64,000 nt of DNA, taken from Candidatus Obscuribacter sp. Its GTDB lineage: Bacteria; Cyanobacteriota; Vampirovibrionia; Obscuribacterales; Obscuribacteraceae. The stretch is taken from the NCBI GenBank assembly GCA_016712465.1, contig JADJQZ010000001.1, positions 3,658,001 through 3,722,000 of the forward strand, in the 5' to 3' direction. The translations under genes were made by a program, and so were the position numbers. The stretch's first letter is position 1. Every line of letters begins with the position of its first letter. The notes beneath the pieces are model-generated. The model did no database searches. It was not told where the DNA came from and saw only the letters and a program-made list of their open reading frames with translations. Positions 43,043 to 51,537 of this stretch are shown here, piece by piece.

Positions 43043-43819
43043 ATGAGCGCAAGACGCATAGCGCGAGAACTGGCAGTGATAGTAATGCCGCAACTGCCCA
43101 AGAACTTGGACAAGCTGGCAGAGACTCAGATCATGGAGCTCACCGACAGAGCCATCCACATGCTGGTCGACTATGCCAGACAGAATCTCACCGATGCCCA
43201 GGCTCTGGTGATTGGCGCCCAGGACCATTTGACTCAAATTGAAACCGAGCACGAAGACAACAAACACTTCGTGGAAGACTTGAGAGCAGTCCCCCTAACA
43301 AGTAGTCAGTTCAGGGAAAAACTGCAAACCATCGAAACAGCCATAGCTCTGGTGTCGGAAGCCCTGGACATTCCGGAAATGGCTCTGGCTCGCGGCACCG
43401 AAACCACCCGCACCAACTGTAAAAAGTGCGGTGCCATCGTGGAAGCCACCATCAATAAACCGCACAAAGAAGAAGTGCGCGACTTCGTGGTAAGACTTAT
43501 TTCGGTCTACCTGGAACATAAAGAAACCATCGACGAGTTCATCAAACGCTCCAAGTCTAAGTGGCGCATGGAGCGCATGGTCTCCATCGACAGAGATATC
43601 CTGCGCCTGGCATGCGCCGAAACCTTTTACATGCCCGACATTCCCATAAACGTAGCTATTTCGGAAGCCGTAGAGCTCTCCCATCGCTTCGCCGATGCAC
43701 GGGCAGCCAAATTCATAAACGGCATCCTGGGCGACCTTTCGGAAGAAGCAGAGGCGGTAAGAAGAGCTGCTGCAAGGAAACTAGCCAAAGAAAAAGCTGA
43801 AAGCATCTCTCAAAACTGA
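43043..43819 (+). CDS. nusB: Transcription antitermination factor NusB, long form with CxxC insert
   Basis: Antitermination factor acting with NusE on rRNA transcripts. The start SARRIARELAVIVMPQLPKN and the C-terminal core RMVSIDRDILRLACAE, INVAISEAVELSHRFAD and FINGILGDLSEEAE match NusB, most closely the cyanobacterial type. The protein is 258 aa, against ~140 aa in E. coli and ~210 aa in cyanobacteria. The extra middle part is helical (~40-115). It also includes NCKKCG (Cys126, Cys129), a lone CxxC that could bind metal with residues from a partner. It is translated 7 bp before ftsY, so they form an operon. Confidence 0.9.
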   Translation: MSARRIARELAVIVMPQLPKNLDKLAETQIMELTDRAIHMLVDYARQNLTDAQALVIGAQDHLTQIETEHEDNKHFVEDLRAVPLTSSQFREKLQTIETAIALVSEALDIPEMALARGTETTRTNCKKCGAIVEATINKPHKEEVRDFVVRLISVYLEHKETIDEFIKRSKSKWRMERMVSIDRDILRLACAETFYMPDIPINVAISEAVELSHRFADARAAKFINGILGDLSEEAEAVRRAAARKLAKEKAESISQN

Positions 43820-43826
43820 GGTTCAA

Positions 43827-44864
43827 ATGAGCGAGGATAACATCGATAAGAAGAAGGGTTTCTGGGGCACTACCCTGACCCGGCTCAAGTCGGTTCTGGC
43901 CAAGACAAAAGAACAAGTACAAGACCCGGAAGAACTGGCCCAGGGCGCTGAAACCGCAGCGGCAGGAGCCGAAAGTCAGACTGCGGCAGCCAGCCAGCCC
44001 GAGCCCGTCAAAGCCGCAGCCGCTACCAGCGTGGCAACGGCCCACAAGCCGGTAGACGAAGAATACATCGAAGCCCTGGAAGAGCGTCTTATTAAAGCCG
44101 ACCTTGGTCTGCCGACGGTGGAACCGCTGGTGGAAGCCCTCAGACAGGAAGCGCGGGGCAAGAATTGGACCGGCAAGGATGTGGACGACTTCCTCAAGAA
44201 GCGTTTTCATGACTTACTGGGCAAAACCGCCAATGCCCTTTCATTTAAAGAGGGTCAGGTAAACATCTACATGGTGGTGGGTGTAAACGGAGTCGGCAAA
44301 ACTACAAGTATAGGCAAACTGGCTGCTCGCCTCAAAAGCCAGGGCAAGCGGGTCTTGCTTGCGGCCGGCGACACCTTCAGAGCAGCCGCCGAATCCCAGT
44401 TGGAAATCTGGAGCGAGCGCGCCGGAGTAGATATCGTCAGACTCCCCGATGGTTCCGACCCTGGTGCCGTTGTTTTTCAGGCAGTCAAAAAAGCCCGGGA
44501 CGAAAAGTACGACGTGCTGCTAATTGATACAGCCGGACGTTTGCACAATAAAGTCAACTTGATGGACGAGCTGAAAAAGATTCGTGGTGTGATTGAAAAA
44601 CACGCCGGCGATCTGCCAATGGAAAGCCTTCTAGTTCTGGATGCATCCACCGGACAAAACGGCTTGCAGCAAGCCAAGGTCTTTCAAGAAGCGACCGGAC
44701 TCACCGGTGTGATCCTGACCAAACTGGATGGTACCGCCAAAGGTGGCGTGGTTTTTGCCATCTCCAGAGAGCTCAATATACCCGTAAAACTTATGGGCAT
44801 AGGCGAGAAACTGGACGACTTGAGAGACTTCGATCCCAACTTGTTTGTGGAAGCGCTGTTTTAG
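43827..44864 (+). CDS. ftsY: Signal recognition particle receptor FtsY
   Basis: SRP receptor GTPase for co-translational membrane targeting. The N-terminal ~75 residues are acidic/Ala-rich (membrane-associated A domain, short). The N and G domains follow with VVGVNGVGKTTSIGKLA (P-loop), DTFRAAA, LIDTAGRLHNKVNLMDEL and LTKLDGTAKGG. 345 aa. The ribosome-binding site GAGGT overlaps the nusB stop region, fitting coupled translation. Confidence 0.95.
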   Translation: MSEDNIDKKKGFWGTTLTRLKSVLAKTKEQVQDPEELAQGAETAAAGAESQTAAASQPEPVKAAAATSVATAHKPVDEEYIEALEERLIKADLGLPTVEPLVEALRQEARGKNWTGKDVDDFLKKRFHDLLGKTANALSFKEGQVNIYMVVGVNGVGKTTSIGKLAARLKSQGKRVLLAAGDTFRAAAESQLEIWSERAGVDIVRLPDGSDPGAVVFQAVKKARDEKYDVLLIDTAGRLHNKVNLMDELKKIRGVIEKHAGDLPMESLLVLDASTGQNGLQQAKVFQEATGLTGVILTKLDGTAKGGVVFAISRELNIPVKLMGIGEKLDDLRDFDPNLFVEALF

Positions 44865-44893
44865 GGCTGAAGTTCCTGAAAATGGCACACACC

Positions 44894-45511
44894 CTACCAC
44901 CGGTGCGAGTCCCTCAGTGCGTGAATGGCTCTAACAATTACCGATAGATCTGGATCATTGGAAGCCAATTCCAGATATCGATCTAAGTTACTCGAGTCAT
45001 AGTGGCTAAGTGCCATAAGCACTGTCATCTTTCTTGAAATATCACCAGTCCTCCACAGCTTCTCGGCGAATTCCTCGACACAGGACCAACCACGACTTGC
45101 GAGCATTTCGAAAGCGTGATCATTGATTGCCTCTGATTCGTCATCGTGAAAAAAGTGCAGCAAAACTTTTTCAACGGTTCCAGCGTTCTCTATATTTCGA
45201 GATTCGATGAGCAACGACATTCGAAAGGAAAGATCGCAGTAGGGCTTAGTAAAAACATCAAAAATCAGTTCCTCTGGTATCGACTCGATAAAATTTCGAC
45301 TAGCGGTCAGCGCATTTTGAACTGCCTCCAGTTCTGGGGCACCCCAATCTGATGGGGCACTGGAATACAATAGCGCTAAGAAAGCCTCAGATAATTGGCT
45401 CCAGTGCGGGTATAGCGAATCATCTAAATCCGCCCCTTGGCTTAAACGCCAACCCTTGTAGTCTTCAAGCGCTGTCTGAAGACGCTCCGATTCTCTCATC
45501 TGATCGGTCAA
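44894..45511 (-). CDS. Unknown helical protein, HEAT-like C-terminus (205 aa)
   Basis: Not recognised. The whole protein looks alpha-helical. Residues ~120-200 show HEAT-like helix pairs (DHAFEMLASRGWSCVEEFAEKL, KMTVLMALSHYDSS, LSVIVRAIHALRDSH). There is no signal peptide. Base composition of this gene and the next is visibly richer in A/T than the flanking nusB-ftsY and the synthetase. Small HEAT proteins of this size occur as immunity or adaptor proteins, but no toxin gene is adjacent. Convergent with ftsY (29-bp gap). Confidence 0.6.
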   Translation of the reverse strand: MTDQMRESERLQTALEDYKGWRLSQGADLDDSLYPHWSQLSEAFLALLYSSAPSDWGAPELEAVQNALTASRNFIESIPEELIFDVFTKPYCDLSFRMSLLIESRNIENAGTVEKVLLHFFHDDESEAINDHAFEMLASRGWSCVEEFAEKLWRTGDISRKMTVLMALSHYDSSNLDRYLELASNDPDLSVIVRAIHALRDSHRW

Positions 45512-45615
45512 AATGTGTGCTTGCCTGCCATCTGCTGCTTGTCACTCCAATTGTAGGTCATGAGCAGCGGCTGAGAATGGTCAAGCAGACAATTTAAAAG
45601 GGAGCCCCACAGTCC

Positions 45616-46002
45616 GTGAATTCGCGCCTACGGCAACATAAATGCCCCTTTTGTGATATATCTGAAATTACTCTTAAGGCTTCCCAAAGAATGAAGAAAA
45701 CTGCAAGTAATTTTTCGGTTGCATTTTGGGCAACCCTAATCTTGGCGATTCTATTGTTTGGTGGCTGGGAAGCTTACGGCTGTTACCAAACTTCTACGGG
45801 AAGCACACATAGAGCCTGGACCCGGCAAGTGATTCTTGGAGGCATGCTTGTGTTTGGAACAGTTCTAGCAGCGCCTCCAGCTTTATTGATTGCTACAAAT
45901 AAGAGAAAAGTCCTCGCGATTGCCATAATTTTTTTCTGTGCAGGATTGGCACCACTTGCGGTCAGATTGCTTTGTCGCCCGTTTGTACCTCCCTTCAGCT
46001 AG
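45616..46002 (+). CDS. Small membrane protein with N-terminal CxxC (128 aa)
   Basis: Not recognised. HKCPFCD at residues 8-14 gives one CxxC. Hydrophobic helices follow at ~36-54 (VAFWATLILAILLFGGW), ~72-90 (VILGGMLVFGTVLAAPPALLI) and ~98-116 (LAIAIIFFCAGLAPLAV). GTG start at 45616 is tentative; an ATG at codon 27 (MKKTASNF) is an alternative that would drop the CxxC. A/T-rich like its divergent neighbour, possibly acquired together. Confidence 0.55.
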   Translation: MNSRLRQHKCPFCDISEITLKASQRMKKTASNFSVAFWATLILAILLFGGWEAYGCYQTSTGSTHRAWTRQVILGGMLVFGTVLAAPPALLIATNKRKVLAIAIIFFCAGLAPLAVRLLCRPFVPPFS

Positions 46003-46054
46003 ATACTGGAGGCACTCCGTCTGTTCTAAGAATACTTCGAGAGCTGACTACGCT

Positions 46055-48025
46055 CTACTTGCTGCCAATTAAATTGAGAGCATCAGGATTTTCAATAGAA
46101 GAAACATCCCCGACCGGCTCACCTAAGTATTTGCGTTTAATAGAACCGCGCACAATTTTGCCGGAACGAGTTTTGGGCAGCGCACCGATGGCGATGACGG
46201 TATCCGGTCGCAAAACCGGTCCCAAACGCCGACCGACCATTTCCCTCAGTTCCGCTTCAAGCTCCGCCGAATAAGTGGAGTTGGGCATGAGCACGACAAA
46301 ACATACCAGGCACTCGCCTTTTACTTCGTGCGGAATACCGATAACCGCTGCTTCCGCTACTTCCGCATGCTCAACTAGAACCGACTCCACTTCGCCTGGT
46401 CCGACCCTCTTACCGGCCACCTTGATGGTGTCATCGGAGCGGCCGAAAAGGAACCAGGAACCATCGCTGTCTACTTTGGCCCAGTCGCCGTGATACCAGA
46501 TACCATCGTACTTGGAGAAATAAGTATCTTCATAGCGCTGAGGGTCTTTGAGAAAACCTCTGGTCATAGAAGGAGCAGGCTTGCGGCAGACCAGGTGACC
46601 GATCTCGCCTTTCAAACTCTTGCCCTCTTCATCGAATACGTCGATAGCCATACCAAGCCCCGGTCCGCCCAGCGAACAGGCTTTAAGGGGCATCACCGGC
46701 AGTGGCGACAACAGACAACCGACTATCTCGGTGCCGCCGGAGATATTTATGATAGGACACTTCTTCTTGCCCACATTGTCAAAGAACCACATATAGCTGT
46801 CCTGATCCCAGGGTTCGCCGGTTGAGCCCAGAAGTCGCAAGGAAGACATGTCGGCTTTCTTGACCCAGTCGTCGCCGTAAGCGCGCAAACCGCGAATGAG
46901 GGTGGGGCTGATGCCGAGAGTGGTGACTTTATGACGATCGACTATCTTCCATACGGTATCAGGATTCGGATAGCCGGGATGACCTTCGAAGACCACCATG
47001 GTGGCCCCCCAGAACATGGTGCCGATCATCTCCCAGGGTCCCATCATCCAGCCGATATCGGTAACCCAGAAGAAGGTATCGTCGTCGCGCAAATCAAAGG
47101 CAAAGCCCAGTTCCTTGGCGATCTGAGCCAGGGCGCCGCCATGGGTATGCACCGTGCCTTTGGGCTTGCCGGTGGTGCCGGAGGTGTAGAGATACATGCT
47201 GGCATGCTCGGCGCTGAGATCCTTGACAGTGGGGGCCTCTTCCACATGAGAAAGCAGGTCGTGCAAGAACAAGTCGCGTCCGTCTTTCATGCTCACATTG
47301 ACGTCGCAGTGGTTATAGACCACCACATGCTCGACGCAAGGGGCATTGGCGCAGGCTTCATCGGCATCGGCTTTGATGGGCACCAGTTTGCCGCGACGCT
47401 TGCCGGCATCTGCGGTGAAGAGAATCTTGGCCTCGGCATCAACCAGACGGGCGGCAAGGGGATGGGGTCCATAACCGCTGAATACCGGCACAGCCACGGC
47501 ACCGATCTTCAGGCAGGCAAACAGCACTGCCACCACCTCCGGTACCATGGGCATATAGATGCCGACGGCGTCTCCGGCTTTCACATTAAGATTGAGCATA
47601 GCCTGGGCTATTTTGCCTGACAATGAATTCAATTCGCCATAGGTAAGTTTCCTATGCCGACCGTCTTCACCTTCCCAGATCATAGCCGGATGGTCTTTGC
47701 CCACGCTTCTGCGGCAACCGGCCACCTTGCCCTCTTCCATGTGGAAGTCGAGGATGTTAGAGATGATATTCAACTGGCCGTCCACGAACCATTTGGTCCA
47801 GGCGAAACCCTTGCTTTCATCCTTCAATTTGCTGTACGGCTTGTGCCACTGAAAGCCCATGTACTTGAGGGCATTTTCCCAGAACCACTCGGTGTCTTCA
47901 TTGGAGCGCTCGATCAACTGCCGCCAGTCGGAAATCTGATGCTCTTTCATGAACTGAGCGACGCGACTTTCCAGATACTTGCCGCTGGGCTGCCAAATAA
48001 CTTCCTGGGTGATGGTTTGACTCAT
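46055..48025 (-). CDS. AMP-forming acyl-CoA synthetase, ACS-like but without the acetate-pocket Trp
   Basis: Activates a carboxylic acid through an acyl-AMP to acyl-CoA. It has the ACS N-terminal cap (AWTKWFVDGQLNIISN), the ATP-loop YTSGTTGKPKGTVHTHGG, WYHGDWAKVDSDG and the C-terminal LPKTRSGKIVRGSIKRK, whose lysine is the usual acetylation-controlled catalytic residue. At the position where acetyl-CoA synthetase reads WWQTETG, this protein reads NISGGTEIVG, more like acetoacetyl-CoA or longer-chain ligases. 656 aa. Acetate is therefore not assured as substrate. ATG start at 48025. Confidence 0.87.
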   Translation of the reverse strand: MSQTITQEVIWQPSGKYLESRVAQFMKEHQISDWRQLIERSNEDTEWFWENALKYMGFQWHKPYSKLKDESKGFAWTKWFVDGQLNIISNILDFHMEEGKVAGCRRSVGKDHPAMIWEGEDGRHRKLTYGELNSLSGKIAQAMLNLNVKAGDAVGIYMPMVPEVVAVLFACLKIGAVAVPVFSGYGPHPLAARLVDAEAKILFTADAGKRRGKLVPIKADADEACANAPCVEHVVVYNHCDVNVSMKDGRDLFLHDLLSHVEEAPTVKDLSAEHASMYLYTSGTTGKPKGTVHTHGGALAQIAKELGFAFDLRDDDTFFWVTDIGWMMGPWEMIGTMFWGATMVVFEGHPGYPNPDTVWKIVDRHKVTTLGISPTLIRGLRAYGDDWVKKADMSSLRLLGSTGEPWDQDSYMWFFDNVGKKKCPIINISGGTEIVGCLLSPLPVMPLKACSLGGPGLGMAIDVFDEEGKSLKGEIGHLVCRKPAPSMTRGFLKDPQRYEDTYFSKYDGIWYHGDWAKVDSDGSWFLFGRSDDTIKVAGKRVGPGEVESVLVEHAEVAEAAVIGIPHEVKGECLVCFVVLMPNSTYSAELEAELREMVGRRLGPVLRPDTVIAIGALPKTRSGKIVRGSIKRKYLGEPVGDVSSIENPDALNLIGSK

Positions 48026-48153
48026 TGCAAAAGCACTCTTTTAGAAGAGGGGTACAAGGTGCTTGCGGCACCCAAGACAGGGCGCGGAGCACCGAACGAC
48101 GCTCATATTACCGGGAAGTGGCTCTTTACAAGCCTGAAACTCAGATAAATTTC

Positions 48154-48513
48154 CTATTTGACTGAGAGCAGTTCGGGAATCGAGCGCACAAGCACTTCGA
48201 TAGCCAGTAGAATGCAGCCCAGCAGATTGGCTGTCAGGGCGCAAGCCCATACCTGGCGGGCATCACGTCTTTCCAGAAGCATGAGCACGGTGCCTTCCAC
48301 CATGACCGAATAAGTGCCAAAGAGGGTCAGTCCCCAGGGGCTGCTGCCGGTCAGATAAGGTCCGAGCCCCAGCACCAGACCCAGAAAGGAGGCAAAATTC
48401 ATCATCAGGGAATCATAAAAACAGCGAGGCAGACTGCCCCAGTGCATACGCCAGAGCACTATCGCTTCCACGATGACAATAGGCAGAAACTGATAGACAT
48501 AAAAACTCAGCAC
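48154..48513 (-). CDS. Small integral membrane protein, unknown (119 aa)
   Basis: Three to four hydrophobic helices: FLPIVIVEAIVLW, FASFLGLVLGLGPYL, LFGTYSVMVEGTVLMLL and ALTANLLGCILLAIEVLV. No family recognised. A gap of 128 bp separates it from the synthetase on the same strand. Confidence 0.6.
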   Translation of the reverse strand: MLSFYVYQFLPIVIVEAIVLWRMHWGSLPRCFYDSLMMNFASFLGLVLGLGPYLTGSSPWGLTLFGTYSVMVEGTVLMLLERRDARQVWACALTANLLGCILLAIEVLVRSIPELLSVK

Positions 48514-48616
48514 AGGCAGGCTCAGTCAGGGAATAATTTTCAGGGCGGGACAGGGCACCGGTCACTCCATCTTACTAGTAGAATGTAGTTTCTGCTCTCT
48601 AAGGAACTTGATTGAA

Positions 48617-51484
48617 ATGGAGCCGGATTCTCAAGGGGCAAACAGGCAAGAGCAGGAGCACACCCAGCGGGTGGACGGCATGACCTCAGCCGAAAGCGTC
48701 ATCGCCCGGGGTCCCACTAGCGTGAGCGGCTACAGACCCGGCCAAATAATCGGCGGTCATTACGAAGTCATCGAACTCGTAGGCAAAGGCGGCATGAGCC
48801 TGGTCTATAAGACCAGGCATCTGCTACTTAACCAATTGAGAGCAATAAAAATCATCCTGCCCCAGATGGATAAGGACGGGCGGGGGCTCCAGCGCTTCCA
48901 GCAAGAGGCCAAACTGGCAACCCTGCTGGAGCACAAGAACATAGTGCGCACCATGGAATTTGCCTCGCCATCGGACGGTCCGCCCTTCCTGGTTATGGAC
49001 TTTGTGGAAGGCCGCTCTCTGGAGCAGGAACTCTCGGTGCTGCAGCGCCTGAGCGCCGAAAGGGCGGTCAAAATTGTTTTGCAAATTGCCGATGCCCTGG
49101 AATATATTCTCTCCCAGGGCATCATTCACCGAGATCTGAAACCAGGCAATATCATTCTGGTAAAAGAGAAATCACATCCAGGCAAGGGCATGCCTCAAGA
49201 TCTGGTCAAGCTAATCGATTTTGGTATCGCCCGCACCATCACCCCGGACGGTGACGACAGTCAGGGCATTCTCTATACTCCCACCGGTGAAGTAGTGGGC
49301 TCACCGCAGCACATGAGCCCGGAGCAATGCGCCGGTGAAACCCTCGATGAGCGCTCGGAAATCTACTCACTGGGTTGCATCCTTTATGAGCTTCTGGCCG
49401 GTAAGCCGCCCATCGTAGGCAAGAATTCCCTCGATACATTACGCCTGCAAGCCAGCGTAGAAGCCCGTCCCCTCAATAAAGTGGTACCGGACACCGCTCA
49501 TATCAAGGAACTCTCCCGCATCACTTCCACCTGCCTGGAAAAGGATCCCGAGCATCGCTATCAATCAATTGCCGCCCTGAAAGAAGATCTCCAGGCCGTC
49601 CTCCAGAAAAAGTCGCGCCGGAAGAATGGAACGCTCATGCCAATCCTCGCACTTTTAATAACAGGCAGCCTGGCTGCAGCCGCAGGCTACTTCTGGGGAA
49701 GGGGCAGTAACACTGGTACCGTCGGCATGGCTGAGCCCAATATTAGTGAAACAGCTCCGGTGGAGAAAGGGCCTGCCGCTCGCCTCGATTACCTGCTCAA
49801 CTGGCAGCACAAAATGCTCTCCGCCCAAGAACTCTTGAATGCCGGAGATCCGTCCTGCGAGCCTATTCTCAAGGAAGCGACAGCCATGGTCAAAAACCTG
49901 GCAAAAATAGAAGAGACAAGTATTTACTATGACGCCTACGGTGTAAGCCGCGACGATCTTGATGCCCTGAGATTTATAAAGACAATCAAGGCAAAGGGTA
50001 TGGAACCTCCCAGCAAGCTTCCGGAGCCCCATAGCACCAGACGTATTAAATACGCCCAGGACTTGAAAAAGAAACTGTTTGAGAATAAGGCGCTGGACGA
50101 AGACCTCTATGAACAGCTCAAGACAATGCTGCTTGAAGATGACGGCTACGTGCCCCTGACTCTGCAGATGGAAATATTTGACAGAGCCTATGTGCTCTGC
50201 AAAGACGCTCCCCAACTAGATGCCGCCGCCAAAAACCTGATCAAACTCCTGTGCGCGTTGCGCAGGGCCCAGGCCGGCGGCGCTTACATCAAAGGTGAGT
50301 CGGACCGCCTGTGGTCAATGAAAGACGAACTACCGGCACTCAAGAAGGACGACAACCTCGATGATCTGGCCTGGAATTACTACTACCTCGGCACTTTCTA
50401 TGCCTCTGCCGAAAACTACTGGGGCGCCAGCGAGTGCTTTGAAGAAGCGCAAGACCTTTTCGAAACGAACTACTATGAAGACGATAAAAGAGCCCTGCTG
50501 GCAAGGGGCATGAACTGCTATTCCCGCCTTATGCTCAATCAGTTCAATGAAGACGAATGCAAGAACCTCATACAAAGATGCCGCCACTGGCTCGACAGAA
50601 ATGAAGAGGACGAGCGCATTGCCTATATTATTTGTCTGGCCCGGGTAGGACTGGCTTATGCTAAGCCTGGCGGCGATGAGAAAGACAAGCAGAAAGCAGC
50701 CATGGAAGGCTCCCCCAGGGAAGTGGCCAGGAAGAAACTGGACTCCGCCATCACTCTATGTCAGGCCGACTACGACCGCTCCAACCTGTATCTGGCCAGA
50801 ATGCTCCTCCTGAGAGAGAATCTGCTCAAATCATTCTTCAACGAGAAGCGCGAACCCGTGGTCAACTATCGCCTCTTCGCCCTCAATTACAGCATGGGAA
50901 ACTTGCCGGAAGCAGCCAATGCCATTGAAGACCTGGCGGAATTCTACACCAGTCGTTTTACACTTTCGGTAAAACTGAAGCTCCTAAATCTGGCCAATGT
51001 CATCGAGGAAAAGTTGAGAGTCTCCGGTCATTATCGGCCCTTTCACAGAAGAGCTACATTGATTGCCCTGGCGGAAGTATTGAGCGACAGGCAAAATTCA
51101 AACTATTTTGATGCTAAAACGGCGCTCAAATACCTGGAACCGGCTCTAATCGACCAGGAAGAAATAGAAAAAGCCACCGGACAGAAGCCTGCCGACGCCA
51201 GAATCAGCAGACTGAAGGCAAAGTTTTTCAGCGCCAAGATTTTCTACCTGAGAGCGTTGTGCCGAAAAGAGCTTCTCCAGCCAAGCGAAGCCGCACAAGA
51301 CTTAGAGAAAGCAACTGCCGAAATAGAGGCAGGTTTGAAGTATCTGAAAGTTGAGGTAGGCGAAGGCAAAAAGACCGCCGCCTACAAACGCGACCTGGAG
51401 TTGGCCGAAAGTCTGAGCCAATCTATAAAAGACCTGCAGCAAAATCTTAAGGCTGAGAGCCAACCGCTCAAAAAGCTCTACTGA
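48617..51484 (+). CDS. Membrane Ser/Thr protein kinase with large helical C-terminal domain
   Basis: PknB-type kinase. The kinase domain (~45-305) has the glycine loop VGKGGMSLVYK, ATP lysine in LRAIKIIL, catalytic loop IIHRDLKPGNIIL, DFGIAR and the activation segment GSPQHMSPEQC, all intact. One transmembrane helix lies at ~343-363 (LMPILALLITGSLAAAAGYF). About 590 further residues, mostly helical and TPR-like (YYYLGTFYASAENYWGASECFEEAQDLF and similar), would face outward if the usual topology holds. No PASTA repeats are present. The ATG at 48617 is chosen; TTG at 48608 is nearer to AAGGA, but too near. Confidence 0.88.
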   Translation: MEPDSQGANRQEQEHTQRVDGMTSAESVIARGPTSVSGYRPGQIIGGHYEVIELVGKGGMSLVYKTRHLLLNQLRAIKIILPQMDKDGRGLQRFQQEAKLATLLEHKNIVRTMEFASPSDGPPFLVMDFVEGRSLEQELSVLQRLSAERAVKIVLQIADALEYILSQGIIHRDLKPGNIILVKEKSHPGKGMPQDLVKLIDFGIARTITPDGDDSQGILYTPTGEVVGSPQHMSPEQCAGETLDERSEIYSLGCILYELLAGKPPIVGKNSLDTLRLQASVEARPLNKVVPDTAHIKELSRITSTCLEKDPEHRYQSIAALKEDLQAVLQKKSRRKNGTLMPILALLITGSLAAAAGYFWGRGSNTGTVGMAEPNISETAPVEKGPAARLDYLLNWQHKMLSAQELLNAGDPSCEPILKEATAMVKNLAKIEETSIYYDAYGVSRDDLDALRFIKTIKAKGMEPPSKLPEPHSTRRIKYAQDLKKKLFENKALDEDLYEQLKTMLLEDDGYVPLTLQMEIFDRAYVLCKDAPQLDAAAKNLIKLLCALRRAQAGGAYIKGESDRLWSMKDELPALKKDDNLDDLAWNYYYLGTFYASAENYWGASECFEEAQDLFETNYYEDDKRALLARGMNCYSRLMLNQFNEDECKNLIQRCRHWLDRNEEDERIAYIICLARVGLAYAKPGGDEKDKQKAAMEGSPREVARKKLDSAITLCQADYDRSNLYLARMLLLRENLLKSFFNEKREPVVNYRLFALNYSMGNLPEAANAIEDLAEFYTSRFTLSVKLKLLNLANVIEEKLRVSGHYRPFHRRATLIALAEVLSDRQNSNYFDAKTALKYLEPALIDQEEIEKATGQKPADARISRLKAKFFSAKIFYLRALCRKELLQPSEAAQDLEKATAEIEAGLKYLKVEVGEGKKTAAYKRDLELAESLSQSIKDLQQNLKAESQPLKKLY

Positions 51485-51537
51485 TCACTGCCGAAGCAAC
51501 TAAAGGCAAAGTCCTTGCCGCACGCCAGGAAGCCACT

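Noticed and set aside
46931..47620. 229-codon frame antisense to the acyl-CoA synthetase
   Set aside because: Shadow of the synthetase gene; Gly/His-rich translation without any motif.
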